Assembly (NCBI GenBank): GCA_020629285.1
Contig: JAHDDP010000009.1
Location: 41,647 to 105,646, forward strand
DNA from: Maribacter sp.
GTDB taxonomy: Bacteria; Bacteroidota; Bacteroidia; Flavobacteriales; Flavobacteriaceae
Direction of reading: 5' to 3'
Length of the DNA: 64,000 bases
This document shows positions 32,383-42,172 of this stretch, one piece after another. Under the pieces are notes generated by a model. That model worked only from the letters and a program-made list of their open reading frames with translations. It did no database searches and was not told the DNA's origin. The translations under genes were made by a program, and so were the position numbers. The first letter of the stretch is position 1; every line of letters begins with the position of its first letter.

Positions 32383-33483
32383 ATGATTGTTGGTATTCCA
32401 AAAGAAATCAAAAACAATGAAAGCAGGGTAGGTATGACGCCGGCCGGAGTTTTCGAATTGGTAAAAAACAACCACAAAGTATATGTCCAGTCAGATGCTG
32501 GTGAAGGCAGTGGTTTTTTTAATCAAGATTATCAACAGGCAGGTGCTATAATACTAGATACAATTGGTCAGGTATACGCCATGAGCGAAATGATCGTAAA
32601 AGTAAAAGAGCCTATTGCCGAAGAATATGATTTAATTCAACAAGGGCAAATATTGTTCACATACTTTCATTTTGCATCAAGCGAAGCTTTAACAAAGGCA
32701 ATGATAAAGCAGAAGGCAATTTGTATAGCTTACGAAACCGTAGAAGATGAAGAAGGTACGTTGCCACTTTTAACGCCAATGTCTGAAGTTGCAGGTAGAA
32801 TGGCAATACAACAAGGTGCTAAATATTTAGAAAAACCAGTAAAAGGGCGTGGTGTATTATTAGGTGGGGTACCAGGTGTAGCTCCGGGTAAGGTTTTGGT
32901 CTTGGGTGCTGGTGTAGTTGGTATACAAGCTGCTAAAATGGCAGCAGGTCTTGGTGCTCACGTAACTATCTTAGATGTTAATATGAAACGTTTGCGTTAT
33001 GCAAATGATGTTATGCCGCCTCATGTGGTGACCGAATTTTCAAATGAGTTTAATATAAGAAGACTTATAAAAACACATGATCTAATCATTGGTGGTGTGT
33101 TGTTGAAAGGAGCAAAAGCTCCAAATCTGATTACTAGAGACATGTTGAAAGAAATGAGACCTGGAACGGTAATCGTTGATGTAGCTGTGGATCAAGGCGG
33201 ATGTGTAGAAACAACCAAGCCTACCACACATGAAGATCCTATTTATATTATAGATGATGTAGTGCATTATTCGGTAGCGAATATGCCTGGTGCGGTACCT
33301 TATACGTCTACAATGGCCTTGACCAATGTAACCTTGCCATATGCATTAAAATTGGCGAATTTAGGTTGGGAAGCTGCTTGTGAAAAAGATGCGGCTTTAA
33401 AGAAAGGATTAAATATCGTAGAAGGAAATGTAGTGTACCAAGAAATTATTGAAGCCTTTGGTTGGGAAGAGATAGTTGCTTAG
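32383..33483 (+). CDS. ald: Alanine dehydrogenase
   Basis: A 366-residue NAD-dependent enzyme that interconverts L-alanine and pyruvate plus ammonia. Signatures: the N-terminal GIPKEIKNNESRVGMTPAGV, catalytic region FTYFHFAS, the nucleotide-binding GAGVVGIQAAKMAAGLGA and HYSVANMPGAVPYTSTMAL. Promoter and terminator flank the gene closely, so it is a single unit. An Lrp-type regulator is encoded 900 bases away. Confidence 0.96.
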   Translation: MIVGIPKEIKNNESRVGMTPAGVFELVKNNHKVYVQSDAGEGSGFFNQDYQQAGAIILDTIGQVYAMSEMIVKVKEPIAEEYDLIQQGQILFTYFHFASSEALTKAMIKQKAICIAYETVEDEEGTLPLLTPMSEVAGRMAIQQGAKYLEKPVKGRGVLLGGVPGVAPGKVLVLGAGVVGIQAAKMAAGLGAHVTILDVNMKRLRYANDVMPPHVVTEFSNEFNIRRLIKTHDLIIGGVLLKGAKAPNLITRDMLKEMRPGTVIVDVAVDQGGCVETTKPTTHEDPIYIIDDVVHYSVANMPGAVPYTSTMALTNVTLPYALKLANLGWEAACEKDAALKKGLNIVEGNVVYQEIIEAFGWEEIVA

Positions 33484-33509
33484 CCAGTACATTTTGTCAG
33501 TAAAATATG

Positions 33510-33545
33510 CCTCGCCATATCCGAAAGGAATTTGGCGGGGTTTTT
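33510..33545 (+). terminator. Intrinsic terminator after ald
   Basis: Stem CCTCGCCA with TGGCGGGG (one wobble), then five T. Confidence 0.85.
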
Positions 33546-33618
33546 GCTTTTATATCAATAGATTCTTAAAAAAGTGGGAATCTTTAGTATATTTAATCGA
33601 TTTAAAAATTGAAAAGTT

Positions 33619-34314
33619 ATGATGGGATATTATATACTGATTGGGGCAATAGCTTTGGTCAGCTGGTTAGTTAGTAGTAAATTAAAGAGTAAGTTCAAGC
33701 ATTATTCTAAGGTGCATTTGCAAAATGGAATGAGTGGTGCCGAGATTGCTGAAAAGATGTTGGCGGATCATGGTATTAGGGATGTAAAAGTTGTTTCTAC
33801 ACCTGGTATGCTTACGGATCACTATAACCCTGCTAACAAAACGGTAAATTTAAGTGAAGGAGTATACAATCAAAGAAATGCAGCTGCCGCGGCAGTTTCT
33901 GCGCACGAAGTAGGTCATGCTGTACAGCATGCAGAAGCTTACGAGTGGTTGGGTATGCGTTCAAAATTAGTGCCTATAGTCAGTGTAACATCCAGTATGT
34001 CTATGTGGGTCGTATTCGGTGGTTTGGCGTTAGGTGCCGCAGCTGGTGTAGGATTTGGATATTGGGTTGCTGTCGCTGGTTTAATAATGATGGGTATGGC
34101 AACCTTATTCAGTTTTGTAACCCTACCAGTTGAGTATGATGCTAGTAATAGAGCATTGGCATGGTTAAAAAACAAAAATATAGTAACGCCAGAAGAATAT
34201 AAAGGTTCTGAAGATGCATTGAAATGGGCTGCACGTACGTATTTAGTTGCTGCAATTGGTTCATTGGCAACTTTAGTATACTGGGGACTTCAAGTTTTTG
34301 GAGGTAGAGATTAA
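33619..34314 (+). CDS. Membrane zinc metallopeptidase (YugP family)
   Basis: A 231-residue inner-membrane protein with the zinc motif HEVGH (AAVSAHEVGHAVQHAEAYEWL, about residue 95) and TM helices at the N-terminus (4-20), the centre (about 118-165, a pair) and the C-terminus (about 207-226). It matches the neutral zinc metallopeptidase family known from Bacillus YugP. Substrates are not known. Single unit closed by a bidirectional terminator. Confidence 0.9.
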   Translation: MMGYYILIGAIALVSWLVSSKLKSKFKHYSKVHLQNGMSGAEIAEKMLADHGIRDVKVVSTPGMLTDHYNPANKTVNLSEGVYNQRNAAAAAVSAHEVGHAVQHAEAYEWLGMRSKLVPIVSVTSSMSMWVVFGGLALGAAAGVGFGYWVAVAGLIMMGMATLFSFVTLPVEYDASNRALAWLKNKNIVTPEEYKGSEDALKWAARTYLVAAIGSLATLVYWGLQVFGGRD

Positions 34315-34332
34315 GCTAAAACTAGTATTTGA

Positions 34333-34370
34333 TATAAAAAAGCCTTCCCAATTGGGAAGGCTTTTTTATA
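34333..34370. terminator. Bidirectional terminator, 38-base perfect palindrome
   Basis: A perfect palindrome with arms AAAAAAGCCTTCCCAA and its complement, extended by TATA at both ends. It sits between the convergent peptidase and Lrp genes and overlaps the last bases of the latter, so it can end both transcripts. Confidence 0.92.
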
Positions 34371-34836
34371 TACTTATTTGTCTATCTATTTGTTGGGCCA
34401 AAGAAATAAACGTTTCTGTTCTTGAAACCCCTTCTATAGCTTGTATTTCTTTATTAAGTACTTGCATTAAGTGTTCATTATCTCTGCATAATACTTTTAT
34501 TAAAATAGACCAATTTCCCGTAGTGTAATGGCATTCCAATACTTCTGGAATTTTCTCTAATTGTTTTACGGCCATTGGGTTGCTCATCGCTTTATCTAGA
34601 TAGATGCCGATATATGCCATGGTAGTATAACCTAATGACTTGGGATTGACAATAAATTTTGAACCAGATAAAAGTCCTGATGCTTCTAGTTTTCTTAAAC
34701 GTTGATGTATAGCTGCGCCGGATATTCCAATACTTCTCGCAATTTCAAGTACTGGTTTACGGGCGTCTTCCATTAAAAATCGTAAGATTTTTTTATCGAT
34801 TCCGTCAATTTTAGCCAAAGAAGTAGGTGTTTTCAT
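34366..34836 (-). CDS. Lrp/AsnC family transcriptional regulator
   Basis: A 156-residue regulator: N-terminal HTH (IDKKILRFLMEDARKPVLEIARSIGISGAAIHQRLRKLEASGLL) and a C-terminal RAM ligand-binding domain (VLECHYTTGNWSILIKVLCRDNEHLMQVL). Such proteins sense amino acids. It lies between ald and the saccharopine-dehydrogenase-like gene and is transcribed in the same direction as the latter, so control of amino-acid metabolism is likely. Confidence 0.93.
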   Translation of the reverse strand: MKTPTSLAKIDGIDKKILRFLMEDARKPVLEIARSIGISGAAIHQRLRKLEASGLLSGSKFIVNPKSLGYTTMAYIGIYLDKAMSNPMAVKQLEKIPEVLECHYTTGNWSILIKVLCRDNEHLMQVLNKEIQAIEGVSRTETFISLAQQIDRQISI

Positions 34837-34985
34837 GTTTTCTCAAATCAATTACCTCAATTGTAAAGGGTAGAGGTATGCTAATTAATTTATAATTTCA
34901 AGGCAAGCCTTGGGTAATTGAACCCTTAATGAGGGTTTAAAACATAAATGTACTTATTTGGTTTCAAATTGATAGTTAAAAAGTG

Positions 34986-36359
34986 TTAGTTGACTACAGA
35001 ATTTGGATTATAACCTAAATAAGGTATGTCATATTCCATGAAATTGACTCCGTAATCCTCAAGTTCCTTCAATATAGGTTCGTACACTTCTTTAGTAATA
35101 GGTATCTGTACACCTGGTGTAGTTATATCGCCATTCAATATTTTTAAAGCTGCCATGGCTACTGGTAAACCCACAGTTTTTGCCATTGCCGTAAACGTTT
35201 GGTTTTCGCCCGTAACTACAAGTTTAGAATCTATTTGTTTCTTTTCTCCGTTTAATTCATAACCAAATTTATGATACATGACAATCATATCTTTTTCTTC
35301 TGGCTGAAGTGTCCAACTATCTTCTAATATTTTTTGAAGAGCTTGAGCAGGTGTGGCATTTGGTATTCCAATGATTTTATTGTTATCAAAAAGATTTAGT
35401 TCCACTAATTTATCCCAACGGATGTCATCTTGATCCAATTTCAGGTAATGTCTAAGTTTTAATTCGACAGAATCTGTTGGTGAGTAAGGAAGAAAAAGAT
35501 TAATGAATTCGCGATAACTCATTTTTTCAGAGTTTTCTATAGTAAATGTATCGTCGGTTGCTCCTAATTGAATGAACATGTTCCATGCTTTGGAAAAGCC
35601 GACACGGCGCATAGTACCTCTGTAAATAGTTAGAGCGTCTTGTAATTTATAAGCCTCTCTGTAATTTAACGAATCGCGATTAGCGTATCCTTCAAAACGA
35701 CCGTATCCTTCAATTTCAAAAAATTCCGTACGCCTAAATAATCGGTGATAAGGTATGTATTTATAAGTGCCCTCTTGAATGAACTTGGCAGTTCCGCCTT
35801 GCCCTGCAAGAATTACGTTTCTAGGGTTCCAGGTAAATTTGTAGTTCCAAAGGTTGTTATCGTGTTCCGGGGCTACCAAGCCACCACAGAAAGATTCGAA
35901 CAGGATTATTTTACCACCTTTATCTCTTATGCGGTCTATTACTTGCATGGCGCTCATGTGATCTAAACCGGGGTCCAATCCTATTTCGTTCATAAATACG
36001 AGTCCCGCTTCCTTCACCTTTTTATCAAGAGCAAGCAGTTCTGAACTAACGTATGATGCTGTCACCAAATGCTTTTTAAGATGAACACAATCTTCTGCAA
36101 CCTTAATATGAAAGCGAGCGGGAAGCATAGAAATAACGATGTCTGAATTAGCTATCGCTTTTTTTCTTGCGGTATCGTCGAATATATCAAGGGCAATGAC
36201 GGTGCAAGAAGGATGTTGTGCAATCGATGATGGAATTGCAGCAGGATTAATGTCGCCAATGGTGACTTCCAATTTTTCAACTTCCGCTTTTCCTAAAAGG
36301 TAATCCAACAAATAGGAGGTAGATTTACCTGCGCCTATAACAAGAATTTTTCGCATCAT
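34986..36359 (-). CDS. Saccharopine dehydrogenase-like enzyme
   Basis: A 457-residue NAD(P)-dependent protein. An N-terminal Rossmann motif (ILVIGAGKSTSYLLDYLL) is followed by SMLPARFHIKVAEDCV and MNEIGLDPGLDHMSAMQVID, and a C-terminal saccharopine reductase domain. It resembles the saccharopine dehydrogenase of lysine metabolism (glutamate-forming or reductase branch). Whether it acts in lysine breakdown or in another condensation of amino acids cannot be told. It is separated from lrp by 149 bases and may share its control. Confidence 0.88.
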   Translation of the reverse strand: MMRKILVIGAGKSTSYLLDYLLGKAEVEKLEVTIGDINPAAIPSSIAQHPSCTVIALDIFDDTARKKAIANSDIVISMLPARFHIKVAEDCVHLKKHLVTASYVSSELLALDKKVKEAGLVFMNEIGLDPGLDHMSAMQVIDRIRDKGGKIILFESFCGGLVAPEHDNNLWNYKFTWNPRNVILAGQGGTAKFIQEGTYKYIPYHRLFRRTEFFEIEGYGRFEGYANRDSLNYREAYKLQDALTIYRGTMRRVGFSKAWNMFIQLGATDDTFTIENSEKMSYREFINLFLPYSPTDSVELKLRHYLKLDQDDIRWDKLVELNLFDNNKIIGIPNATPAQALQKILEDSWTLQPEEKDMIVMYHKFGYELNGEKKQIDSKLVVTGENQTFTAMAKTVGLPVAMAALKILNGDITTPGVQIPITKEVYEPILKELEDYGVNFMEYDIPYLGYNPNSVVN

Positions 36360-36440
36360 ACGATTTCAGTATTTTTGATTGGTAACGATTTACTAAGGTA
36401 TCAAATTGTTACATTTATAAAAAAAGTTATTATAAAAGTT

Positions 36441-36833
36441 ATGAAAAAAACAATTTTAGGTACTGCGTGTCTATTTGGAATGTTGGCAGTTGTTCTTGGT
36501 GCTTTTGGTGCACATGGGTTAAAAAATTTGGTAGATGCACAATCTGTAGCCACTTTTGAGACGGGAGTTAGGTATCAAATGTACCATGCCTTTTTCTTGT
36601 TTGTACTTGGGTTGTTGCCTTTAGAATATGTAAAGTCTAAAAAGACCATTTATATATGTACCGTAATTGGTATCGTTTTATTTTCTTTTTCTATTTATCT
36701 GCTGTCATTAAATTCATTGGTAGCATTTGATTTTAAGGTTATCGGCATCATTACACCTATCGGTGGTTTGTTTTTAATTGCGGCTTGGGCACTTATGGGC
36801 TATGGTGTAATGAAATCAAAATTTGTAAAATAG
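36441..36833 (+). CDS. DUF423 family membrane protein
   Basis: A 130-residue protein with four TM helices and the family pattern GMLAVVLGAFGAHGLK, ETGVRYQMYHAFFLFVLGLL and TPIGGLFLIAAWALM. Function unknown (YgdD type). The frame is open to 36375, but the ATG at 36441 begins the first TM helix properly. Divergent from the saccharopine-dehydrogenase-like gene. Confidence 0.88.
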   Translation: MKKTILGTACLFGMLAVVLGAFGAHGLKNLVDAQSVATFETGVRYQMYHAFFLFVLGLLPLEYVKSKKTIYICTVIGIVLFSFSIYLLSLNSLVAFDFKVIGIITPIGGLFLIAAWALMGYGVMKSKFVK

Positions 36834-36894
36834 CTGGTGAATACGTCGATTGAGTGACTAAATAGCTTATTTTCAACATATCAATGGCTTTTTC

Positions 36895-38361
36895 ATGACT
36901 AAAACAAAATTACTAGGACTAGTCTTGGGTCCTCTTTCTTTTATATTGATTCTTTCCTTTTTTCATCCAGAAGGACTTTCCATACAGGCAAATGCAGTAT
37001 TGGCATCTACCATTTGGATAGCCATTTGGTGGATTACAGAAGCAATACCGATAGCTGTAACGGCATTGTTGCCATTGGTGCTATTTCCGCTTTCTGGCGG
37101 ATTGGATTTGTCATCTACCTCAGGTTCTTTTGGGCATAAATATGTATTTCTCTATATGGGCGGGTTCATCATTGCCATTGCCATAGAAAAATGGAATCTC
37201 CATAGAAGAATAGCCTTGAATATTATCAACCTCATAGGTTCAGATGTTAGAAAGATTATTCTGGGCTTTATGTTGGCAACTGCTTTTTTGTCGATGTGGA
37301 TTTCCAATACGGCTACTTCGGTAATGATGCTTCCTATAGGTTTAGCGATTATAAAACAGTTACAAGATAACCCAGATACGGTAGAAGATGAAAATAAGAC
37401 CTTTGGTAAGGCACTAATGTTGGCAATAGCTTACAGTGCTTCTATAGGTGGTGTGGCTACACTTATAGGTACACCGCCAAACCTAGTTTTGGCAGGTGTG
37501 GTTTTAGATACTTATGGTTACGAAATTACCTTTATGCAATGGTTTGCCTTTGGCTTGCCCATTTCAATTATTCTGATTTTCATTTGTTGGAAGTATTTGA
37601 CAAAGTATGCTTTTAGCTTTAAGCAGAAATCCTTTCCAGGAGGTAAGCAAGAGATCAAACGTTTACTGTCCAATCTTGGTAGAATTTCATATGAAGAGAA
37701 AGTAGTGGCTTTTGTATTTGCTTTGACTGCATTCTGTTGGATCACGCGCTCGTTTTTATTGCAAAAGATATTACCGGGCTTAGATGATACTATCATAGCC
37801 ATATTCTTTTCAATTGTATTATTCTTGATTCCTTCAAAGAAAAAAGGAGAGCAACTCATTAATTGGGAAGAAGCCGTAAAAATGCCATGGGGTATTATTC
37901 TTTTGTTCGGTGGCGGTATGGCATTGGCAAAAGGATTTGAAGTTAGCGGATTGGCAGTGTGGATCGGTAGTCAAATGACATCTTTAGCAGGGTTACCTAT
38001 AATAATTCTGATTTTAGTATTGATAGCAGCGGTGAACTTTCTAACTGAAATTACGTCCAACCTGGCAACCACGGCAATGTTGTTACCAGTATTAGCCCCT
38101 ATGGCGTTAACCATAGATGTGCATCCGTTTGTTTTAATGGTGGGTGCTGCGGTTGCGGCATCGTGTGCTTTTATGTTACCGGTTGCAACACCTCCAAATG
38201 CAGTGGTTTTTGGTTCGGGTTACCTCAGAATTCCAGATATGGTAGGCAAAGGTTTTTTTATGAATATAATTTCTATTATCATATTAACCTTTTTCGTATA
38301 TTTTGTTCTCCCAGAATTGTGGGATATTTCTATTTATAGTTTTCCCGATAAATTTAAATAA
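36895..38361 (+). CDS. SLC13-type anion/sodium symporter
   Basis: A 488-residue inner-membrane transporter with about 12 hydrophobic segments. The two SNT-like motifs are WISNTATSVMMLPI and LTEITSNLATTAMLLP, and ATLIGTPPNLVLAGV and ATPPNAVVFGSGYL support the DASS/SLC13 family, which imports dicarboxylates, citrate or sulfate with sodium. The glycerate kinase starts on the base after its stop, so the imported anion might be glycerate or a related hydroxy acid; this is inferred from the operon. Confidence 0.9.
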   Translation: MTKTKLLGLVLGPLSFILILSFFHPEGLSIQANAVLASTIWIAIWWITEAIPIAVTALLPLVLFPLSGGLDLSSTSGSFGHKYVFLYMGGFIIAIAIEKWNLHRRIALNIINLIGSDVRKIILGFMLATAFLSMWISNTATSVMMLPIGLAIIKQLQDNPDTVEDENKTFGKALMLAIAYSASIGGVATLIGTPPNLVLAGVVLDTYGYEITFMQWFAFGLPISIILIFICWKYLTKYAFSFKQKSFPGGKQEIKRLLSNLGRISYEEKVVAFVFALTAFCWITRSFLLQKILPGLDDTIIAIFFSIVLFLIPSKKKGEQLINWEEAVKMPWGIILLFGGGMALAKGFEVSGLAVWIGSQMTSLAGLPIIILILVLIAAVNFLTEITSNLATTAMLLPVLAPMALTIDVHPFVLMVGAAVAASCAFMLPVATPPNAVVFGSGYLRIPDMVGKGFFMNIISIIILTFFVYFVLPELWDISIYSFPDKFK

Positions 38362-39489
38362 ATGAAGCTTTTACTTATTCCAGATAAATTTACCGACTCT
38401 TTGTCTAGAGATGACTTTAAAGATGCGTTTACCGAAGGTATGAAGAAATCAGGGATTGGTTTTTCTACTCGTTATTTGAATGCGACGGATGGAGGTGAGG
38501 ATTTTTTAACTGTTGTAAGTAAATACAAGCCTTGTATATCTATACAGGTAATAAGTGAAAACCCATTAAGAAAACCTATTCAATCATACTACCTATATAA
38601 CAAAGAAGATAATGCGGCATATATTGAGCTGGCCAACGCTTCTGGTATTGAACTACTGTCCAGTGATGAACAAAACCCAATGTTCACTACAACTTATGGT
38701 ACGGGCATTGAAATTAAGGATGCAATAGATAAAGGAGTCAAACATATTTATATCGGTCTAGGGGCAAGTGCTACCAATGATGGCGGTATAGGTATTGCCA
38801 ATGCCTTAGGGTACGATTTTCTTAACGAGAACGGTGTAATATTGCCTCCGATGGGATCTAGTTTGCAATTAATTAAGTCTATTGATGATTCGCGAGTGCC
38901 CGAAAACGTAAAAGATGTTAGTTTCTACACGATCAATGATGTTGTAAATCCCTTGTTCGGTATCAATGGCGCTGCACATGTATATGCAAAATATAAAGGA
39001 GCTACAGAAAATATCATTACAGATTTAAACAAAGGTCTAATACGTTTAAATAGAGTGGTGACAGATAAGTATAAGGTGCAGTACAACAACCTGGCAGGTG
39101 CCGGTGCGGCAGGAGGAGCTGCTTTCGGATTAAAAGCATTTTTAAACGCAGAGTATTTGAGTGCTATGGATTTTGTTCTAAATATCTCTGGATTTAGAAA
39201 GATTTTAGAAAAAGAAAATTTTGATTATTTAATTACCGGCGAAGGTAAAATTGACGAGCAAAATTTAAATAGCAAGTTATTACAGAGTGTTATAAATTTA
39301 GGTAAGGAATATAAAATACCAACAATTGCCATTTGTGGGTCGCTTGATATCGCAAAAGATGAATTACAAAAAATAGGTGTTTTTGATGTTTTGGAAATTC
39401 AAGATAAAGAACAGGATCTTGAGTATAATATGAAGCATGCAGCCTTGCTTTTGAGTGCGAAAACGGCTGAATATTTTGCTGAATTATAA
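38362..39489 (+). CDS. Glycerate kinase (type 1)
   Basis: A 375-residue enzyme that phosphorylates D-glycerate (to 2-phosphoglycerate in this class). Signatures: LLIPDKFTDSLS, ATDGGEDFL, GLGASATNDGGIGIANALGYDFL, GAGAAGGAAFGLKAFL, ITGEGKIDEQ. It begins directly after the transporter stop, so the two are translated together and form a transport-plus-use pair feeding lower glycolysis. pckA, encoded next, acts on the same part of metabolism. Confidence 0.94.
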   Translation: MKLLLIPDKFTDSLSRDDFKDAFTEGMKKSGIGFSTRYLNATDGGEDFLTVVSKYKPCISIQVISENPLRKPIQSYYLYNKEDNAAYIELANASGIELLSSDEQNPMFTTTYGTGIEIKDAIDKGVKHIYIGLGASATNDGGIGIANALGYDFLNENGVILPPMGSSLQLIKSIDDSRVPENVKDVSFYTINDVVNPLFGINGAAHVYAKYKGATENIITDLNKGLIRLNRVVTDKYKVQYNNLAGAGAAGGAAFGLKAFLNAEYLSAMDFVLNISGFRKILEKENFDYLITGEGKIDEQNLNSKLLQSVINLGKEYKIPTIAICGSLDIAKDELQKIGVFDVLEIQDKEQDLEYNMKHAALLLSAKTAEYFAEL

Positions 39490-39746
39490 AAATCGACTGT
39501 CAAAAAAAGACCCTTTTTTTTATTTATTTCTTAAAATTTTTAGTCTTAAATAACAATAATGTATTTAAATTTCGTTTATGCTTTATAAAATGTATTAAAA
39601 GGAATAAATAGCCTGAGAATAATTTTCGTTTTTGCTCAATCTTTAAATGATTTCGTATTTCGACGTAAATTAAGGTGAATTGAACTCTGAAAACCAGTGG
39701 TTCAGCTTTTATTTTTTTAGTTTTACACGAACAAATTTTCTAAAGC

Positions 39747-41363
39747 ATGAAAAGCTCAACGACAAATGCGAATACCATATCCCTAAAAAACTACGGGATT
39801 ACACACGCCAATTTTCATTATCAGGAAACACCCGTAAATCTCCAAAAAGCCACTCTAGAAATGGATATGGGAGTTGAAACCAGCAACGGTACACTTGCTG
39901 TAAATACTGGTGAATTTACAGGTAGATCCCCTAAAGATAGATATATCGTCAAAGATGATATAACTAAAGATAAAATTTGGTGGGGAGATATCAATATTCC
40001 GTTTGAAAAGGAAAAGTTTGATGCCTTATATACTAAGGTAATTAGTTATTTAAACGAAAAAGAACTTTTCGTTAGGGATAGTTATGCATGTGCAGACGAA
40101 GACTATAAATTGAATATACGTGTGATCAATGAATATCCTTGGTCAAATATGTTTGCGTATAATATGTTTTTACGTCCTACAGAAGCAGAATTAGAAGATT
40201 TCACGCCAGAGTGGACCGTTATCAACGCTCCTGGTTTTATGGCAGATGCAGAGTTGGATGGAACAAGACAACACAATTTTGCTATTCTAAACTTCACTGA
40301 TAAAATTGCATTGATTGGTGGAACAGGGTATACAGGGGAAATTAAAAAAGGTATTTTCTCTGCCTTGAACTTTATTCTACCGGTTTATAAGGAAACATTG
40401 CCAATGCACTGTTCGTCAAATGTAGGTGAAGATGGAGATACGGCAATCTTTTTTGGATTATCAGGAACAGGAAAAACAACTTTATCAACAGATCCCAATA
40501 GAAAATTAATAGGAGATGATGAACATGGTTGGACGAGTAGAAATACCGTATTTAATTTTGAAGGAGGCTGTTACGCAAAGGTGATTAATTTATCTGAAGA
40601 GCAAGAACCTGAAATTTACGGAGCTATCAAACCAGGCGCAATACTTGAAAATGTAGTACTAGATGATAAGGGCAATGTTGATTTTGCCGATACTTCAATA
40701 ACACAAAATACAAGGGTTAGTTACCCAATTCATCATATAGATAACATACAGCAACCATCTATTGGTAAGAACGTAAAAAATATTTTCTTCTTAACTGCAG
40801 ATGCTTTTGGTGTACTGCCTCCGATATCTAAGCTTACACCTAGTCAGGCTGCATATCACTTTATTTCTGGTTACACGGCTAAAGTTGCGGGTACAGAAGC
40901 AGGTGTTGTAGAACCTGTACCATCGTTTTCAGCTTGTTTTGGCGCACCTTTTATGCCATTACACCCAACAAAGTATGCTGAAATGTTGAGTAAGAAAATG
41001 AAAGAATCCGGCGTTGATGTTTGGCTTGTGAATACAGGATGGACAGGCGGACCTTACGGTATTGGTACAAGAATGAAATTAAAGTATACGAGAGCTATGA
41101 TATCTGCTGCCCTAAGTGGTGAGTTAGGTTTGTATTCTTATGATAAGTACCATATTCATTCGGTATTCGGTGTTGCCCAACCAAGAGAATGTCCTGGTGT
41201 ACCAACATCGGTATTGAGTCCGAGAGCAACTTGGAACGACGATGAGAAATATTATAAAACCGCATTTAAATTGACAAATGCATTCAGGGAAAACTTCAAA
41301 AAGTTTGAAAGTTATGCCAGTGAAGAAATAAGAAGGGGCGGACCACAGCGGTACGCATTTTAA
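39747..41363 (+). CDS. pckA: Phosphoenolpyruvate carboxykinase (ATP)
   Basis: A 538-residue gluconeogenic enzyme that turns oxaloacetate and ATP into PEP and CO2. Signatures: TGRSPKDRYIV, CSSNVGEDGDTAIFFGLSGTGKTTLSTDP (P-loop within), LIGDDEHGW, GYTAKVAGTEAGV. The start MKSSTTNANTISLKN at 39747 follows an AT-rich leader of about 250 bases without other genes, and a palindromic terminator closes it. Confidence 0.97.
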   Translation: MKSSTTNANTISLKNYGITHANFHYQETPVNLQKATLEMDMGVETSNGTLAVNTGEFTGRSPKDRYIVKDDITKDKIWWGDINIPFEKEKFDALYTKVISYLNEKELFVRDSYACADEDYKLNIRVINEYPWSNMFAYNMFLRPTEAELEDFTPEWTVINAPGFMADAELDGTRQHNFAILNFTDKIALIGGTGYTGEIKKGIFSALNFILPVYKETLPMHCSSNVGEDGDTAIFFGLSGTGKTTLSTDPNRKLIGDDEHGWTSRNTVFNFEGGCYAKVINLSEEQEPEIYGAIKPGAILENVVLDDKGNVDFADTSITQNTRVSYPIHHIDNIQQPSIGKNVKNIFFLTADAFGVLPPISKLTPSQAAYHFISGYTAKVAGTEAGVVEPVPSFSACFGAPFMPLHPTKYAEMLSKKMKESGVDVWLVNTGWTGGPYGIGTRMKLKYTRAMISAALSGELGLYSYDKYHIHSVFGVAQPRECPGVPTSVLSPRATWNDDEKYYKTAFKLTNAFRENFKKFESYASEEIRRGGPQRYAF

Positions 41364-41368
41364 GACAA

Positions 41369-41402
41369 TAAAAAAAGCCTTGCATTGCAAGGCTTTTTTT
41401 TA
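41369..41402. terminator. Bidirectional terminator between pckA and hemD
   Basis: Arms GCCTTGCA and TGCAAGGC around one T, with A and T runs on the two sides; serves both convergent genes. Confidence 0.92.
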
Positions 41403-41420
41403 TGCTATACTTTAAGCGAC

Positions 41421-42164
41421 CTATTTATTTACACTTATAATATACTTCTGTAACGCCATGGTCATAGAAGGTGTTTCAGGTGTTGGTGCTTTAATGTCTA
41501 TACGTAAGCCGGCTTCGGTCGCCGCATCTACGGTAGAGTTACCGAATACGGCAATTCTGGTTTCCTTTTGATCGAAATCTGGAAAATTCTGCAATAAAGA
41601 CTCAATTCCAGACGGACTAAAAAATACTAAAATGTCATAGTACACATTACGTAGATCAGAAAGATCGCTAATAACGGTTTTATAAAAAATAGCTCTTTTC
41701 CAATTAATGCTTAGAGAATCTAAAGTGTCAGGAACGTCTTGTTTAAGTACATCTGAAGAAGGAAGTAAGAATTTTTCATCCTTATATTTCTTGATCAACG
41801 GTACTAAATCGGTGAATAATCGTTTACCTACGTAAATTTTACGTTTTCTATAGACCACGTATTTTTGAAGGTAATAGGCTACCGCTTCAGATTGGCAGAA
41901 GTATTTCATAGAGTCTGGCACCTTAAAACGCATTTCGTCTGCAATTCTAAAGAAATGATCCACTGCGTTTCTACTTGTTAAGATAATAGCGGTAAAATCA
42001 TTCAGATCAATCTTTTGCTGTCGCACGGTTTTTGCGTCAACTCCTTCTACATGTATGAACGGTCTAAAATCAACCTTTACTTTCTCTTTGTCTATAAGCT
42101 TGGAATAGGGGGAGTTTTCCATTTTCGGCTCAGGTTGAGAGACCAAAATCGTTTTTACTTTCAT
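41421..42164 (-). CDS. hemD: Uroporphyrinogen-III synthase
   Basis: A 247-residue enzyme of the haem pathway, closing hydroxymethylbilane to uroporphyrinogen III. The family is poorly conserved; support comes from TAIILTSRNAVDHFF, YFCQSEAVAYYL, LLPSSDVLKQDVPDTL and DILVFFSPSGIESLL, in the right order. I start at the ATG at 42164 (MKVKTILVSQPEP) and not at the GTG three codons earlier. It follows the DUF4271 gene, a pairing usual in Flavobacteriia. Confidence 0.9.
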   Translation of the reverse strand: MKVKTILVSQPEPKMENSPYSKLIDKEKVKVDFRPFIHVEGVDAKTVRQQKIDLNDFTAIILTSRNAVDHFFRIADEMRFKVPDSMKYFCQSEAVAYYLQKYVVYRKRKIYVGKRLFTDLVPLIKKYKDEKFLLPSSDVLKQDVPDTLDSLSINWKRAIFYKTVISDLSDLRNVYYDILVFFSPSGIESLLQNFPDFDQKETRIAVFGNSTVDAATEAGLRIDIKAPTPETPSMTMALQKYIISVNK

Positions 42165-42172
42165 ATGATGCA

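Noticed and set aside
35870..35900. GATTCGAAC-like string resembling a tRNA T arm
   Set aside because: It lies inside the saccharopine-dehydrogenase-like gene and no acceptor stem or anticodon arm fits around it.
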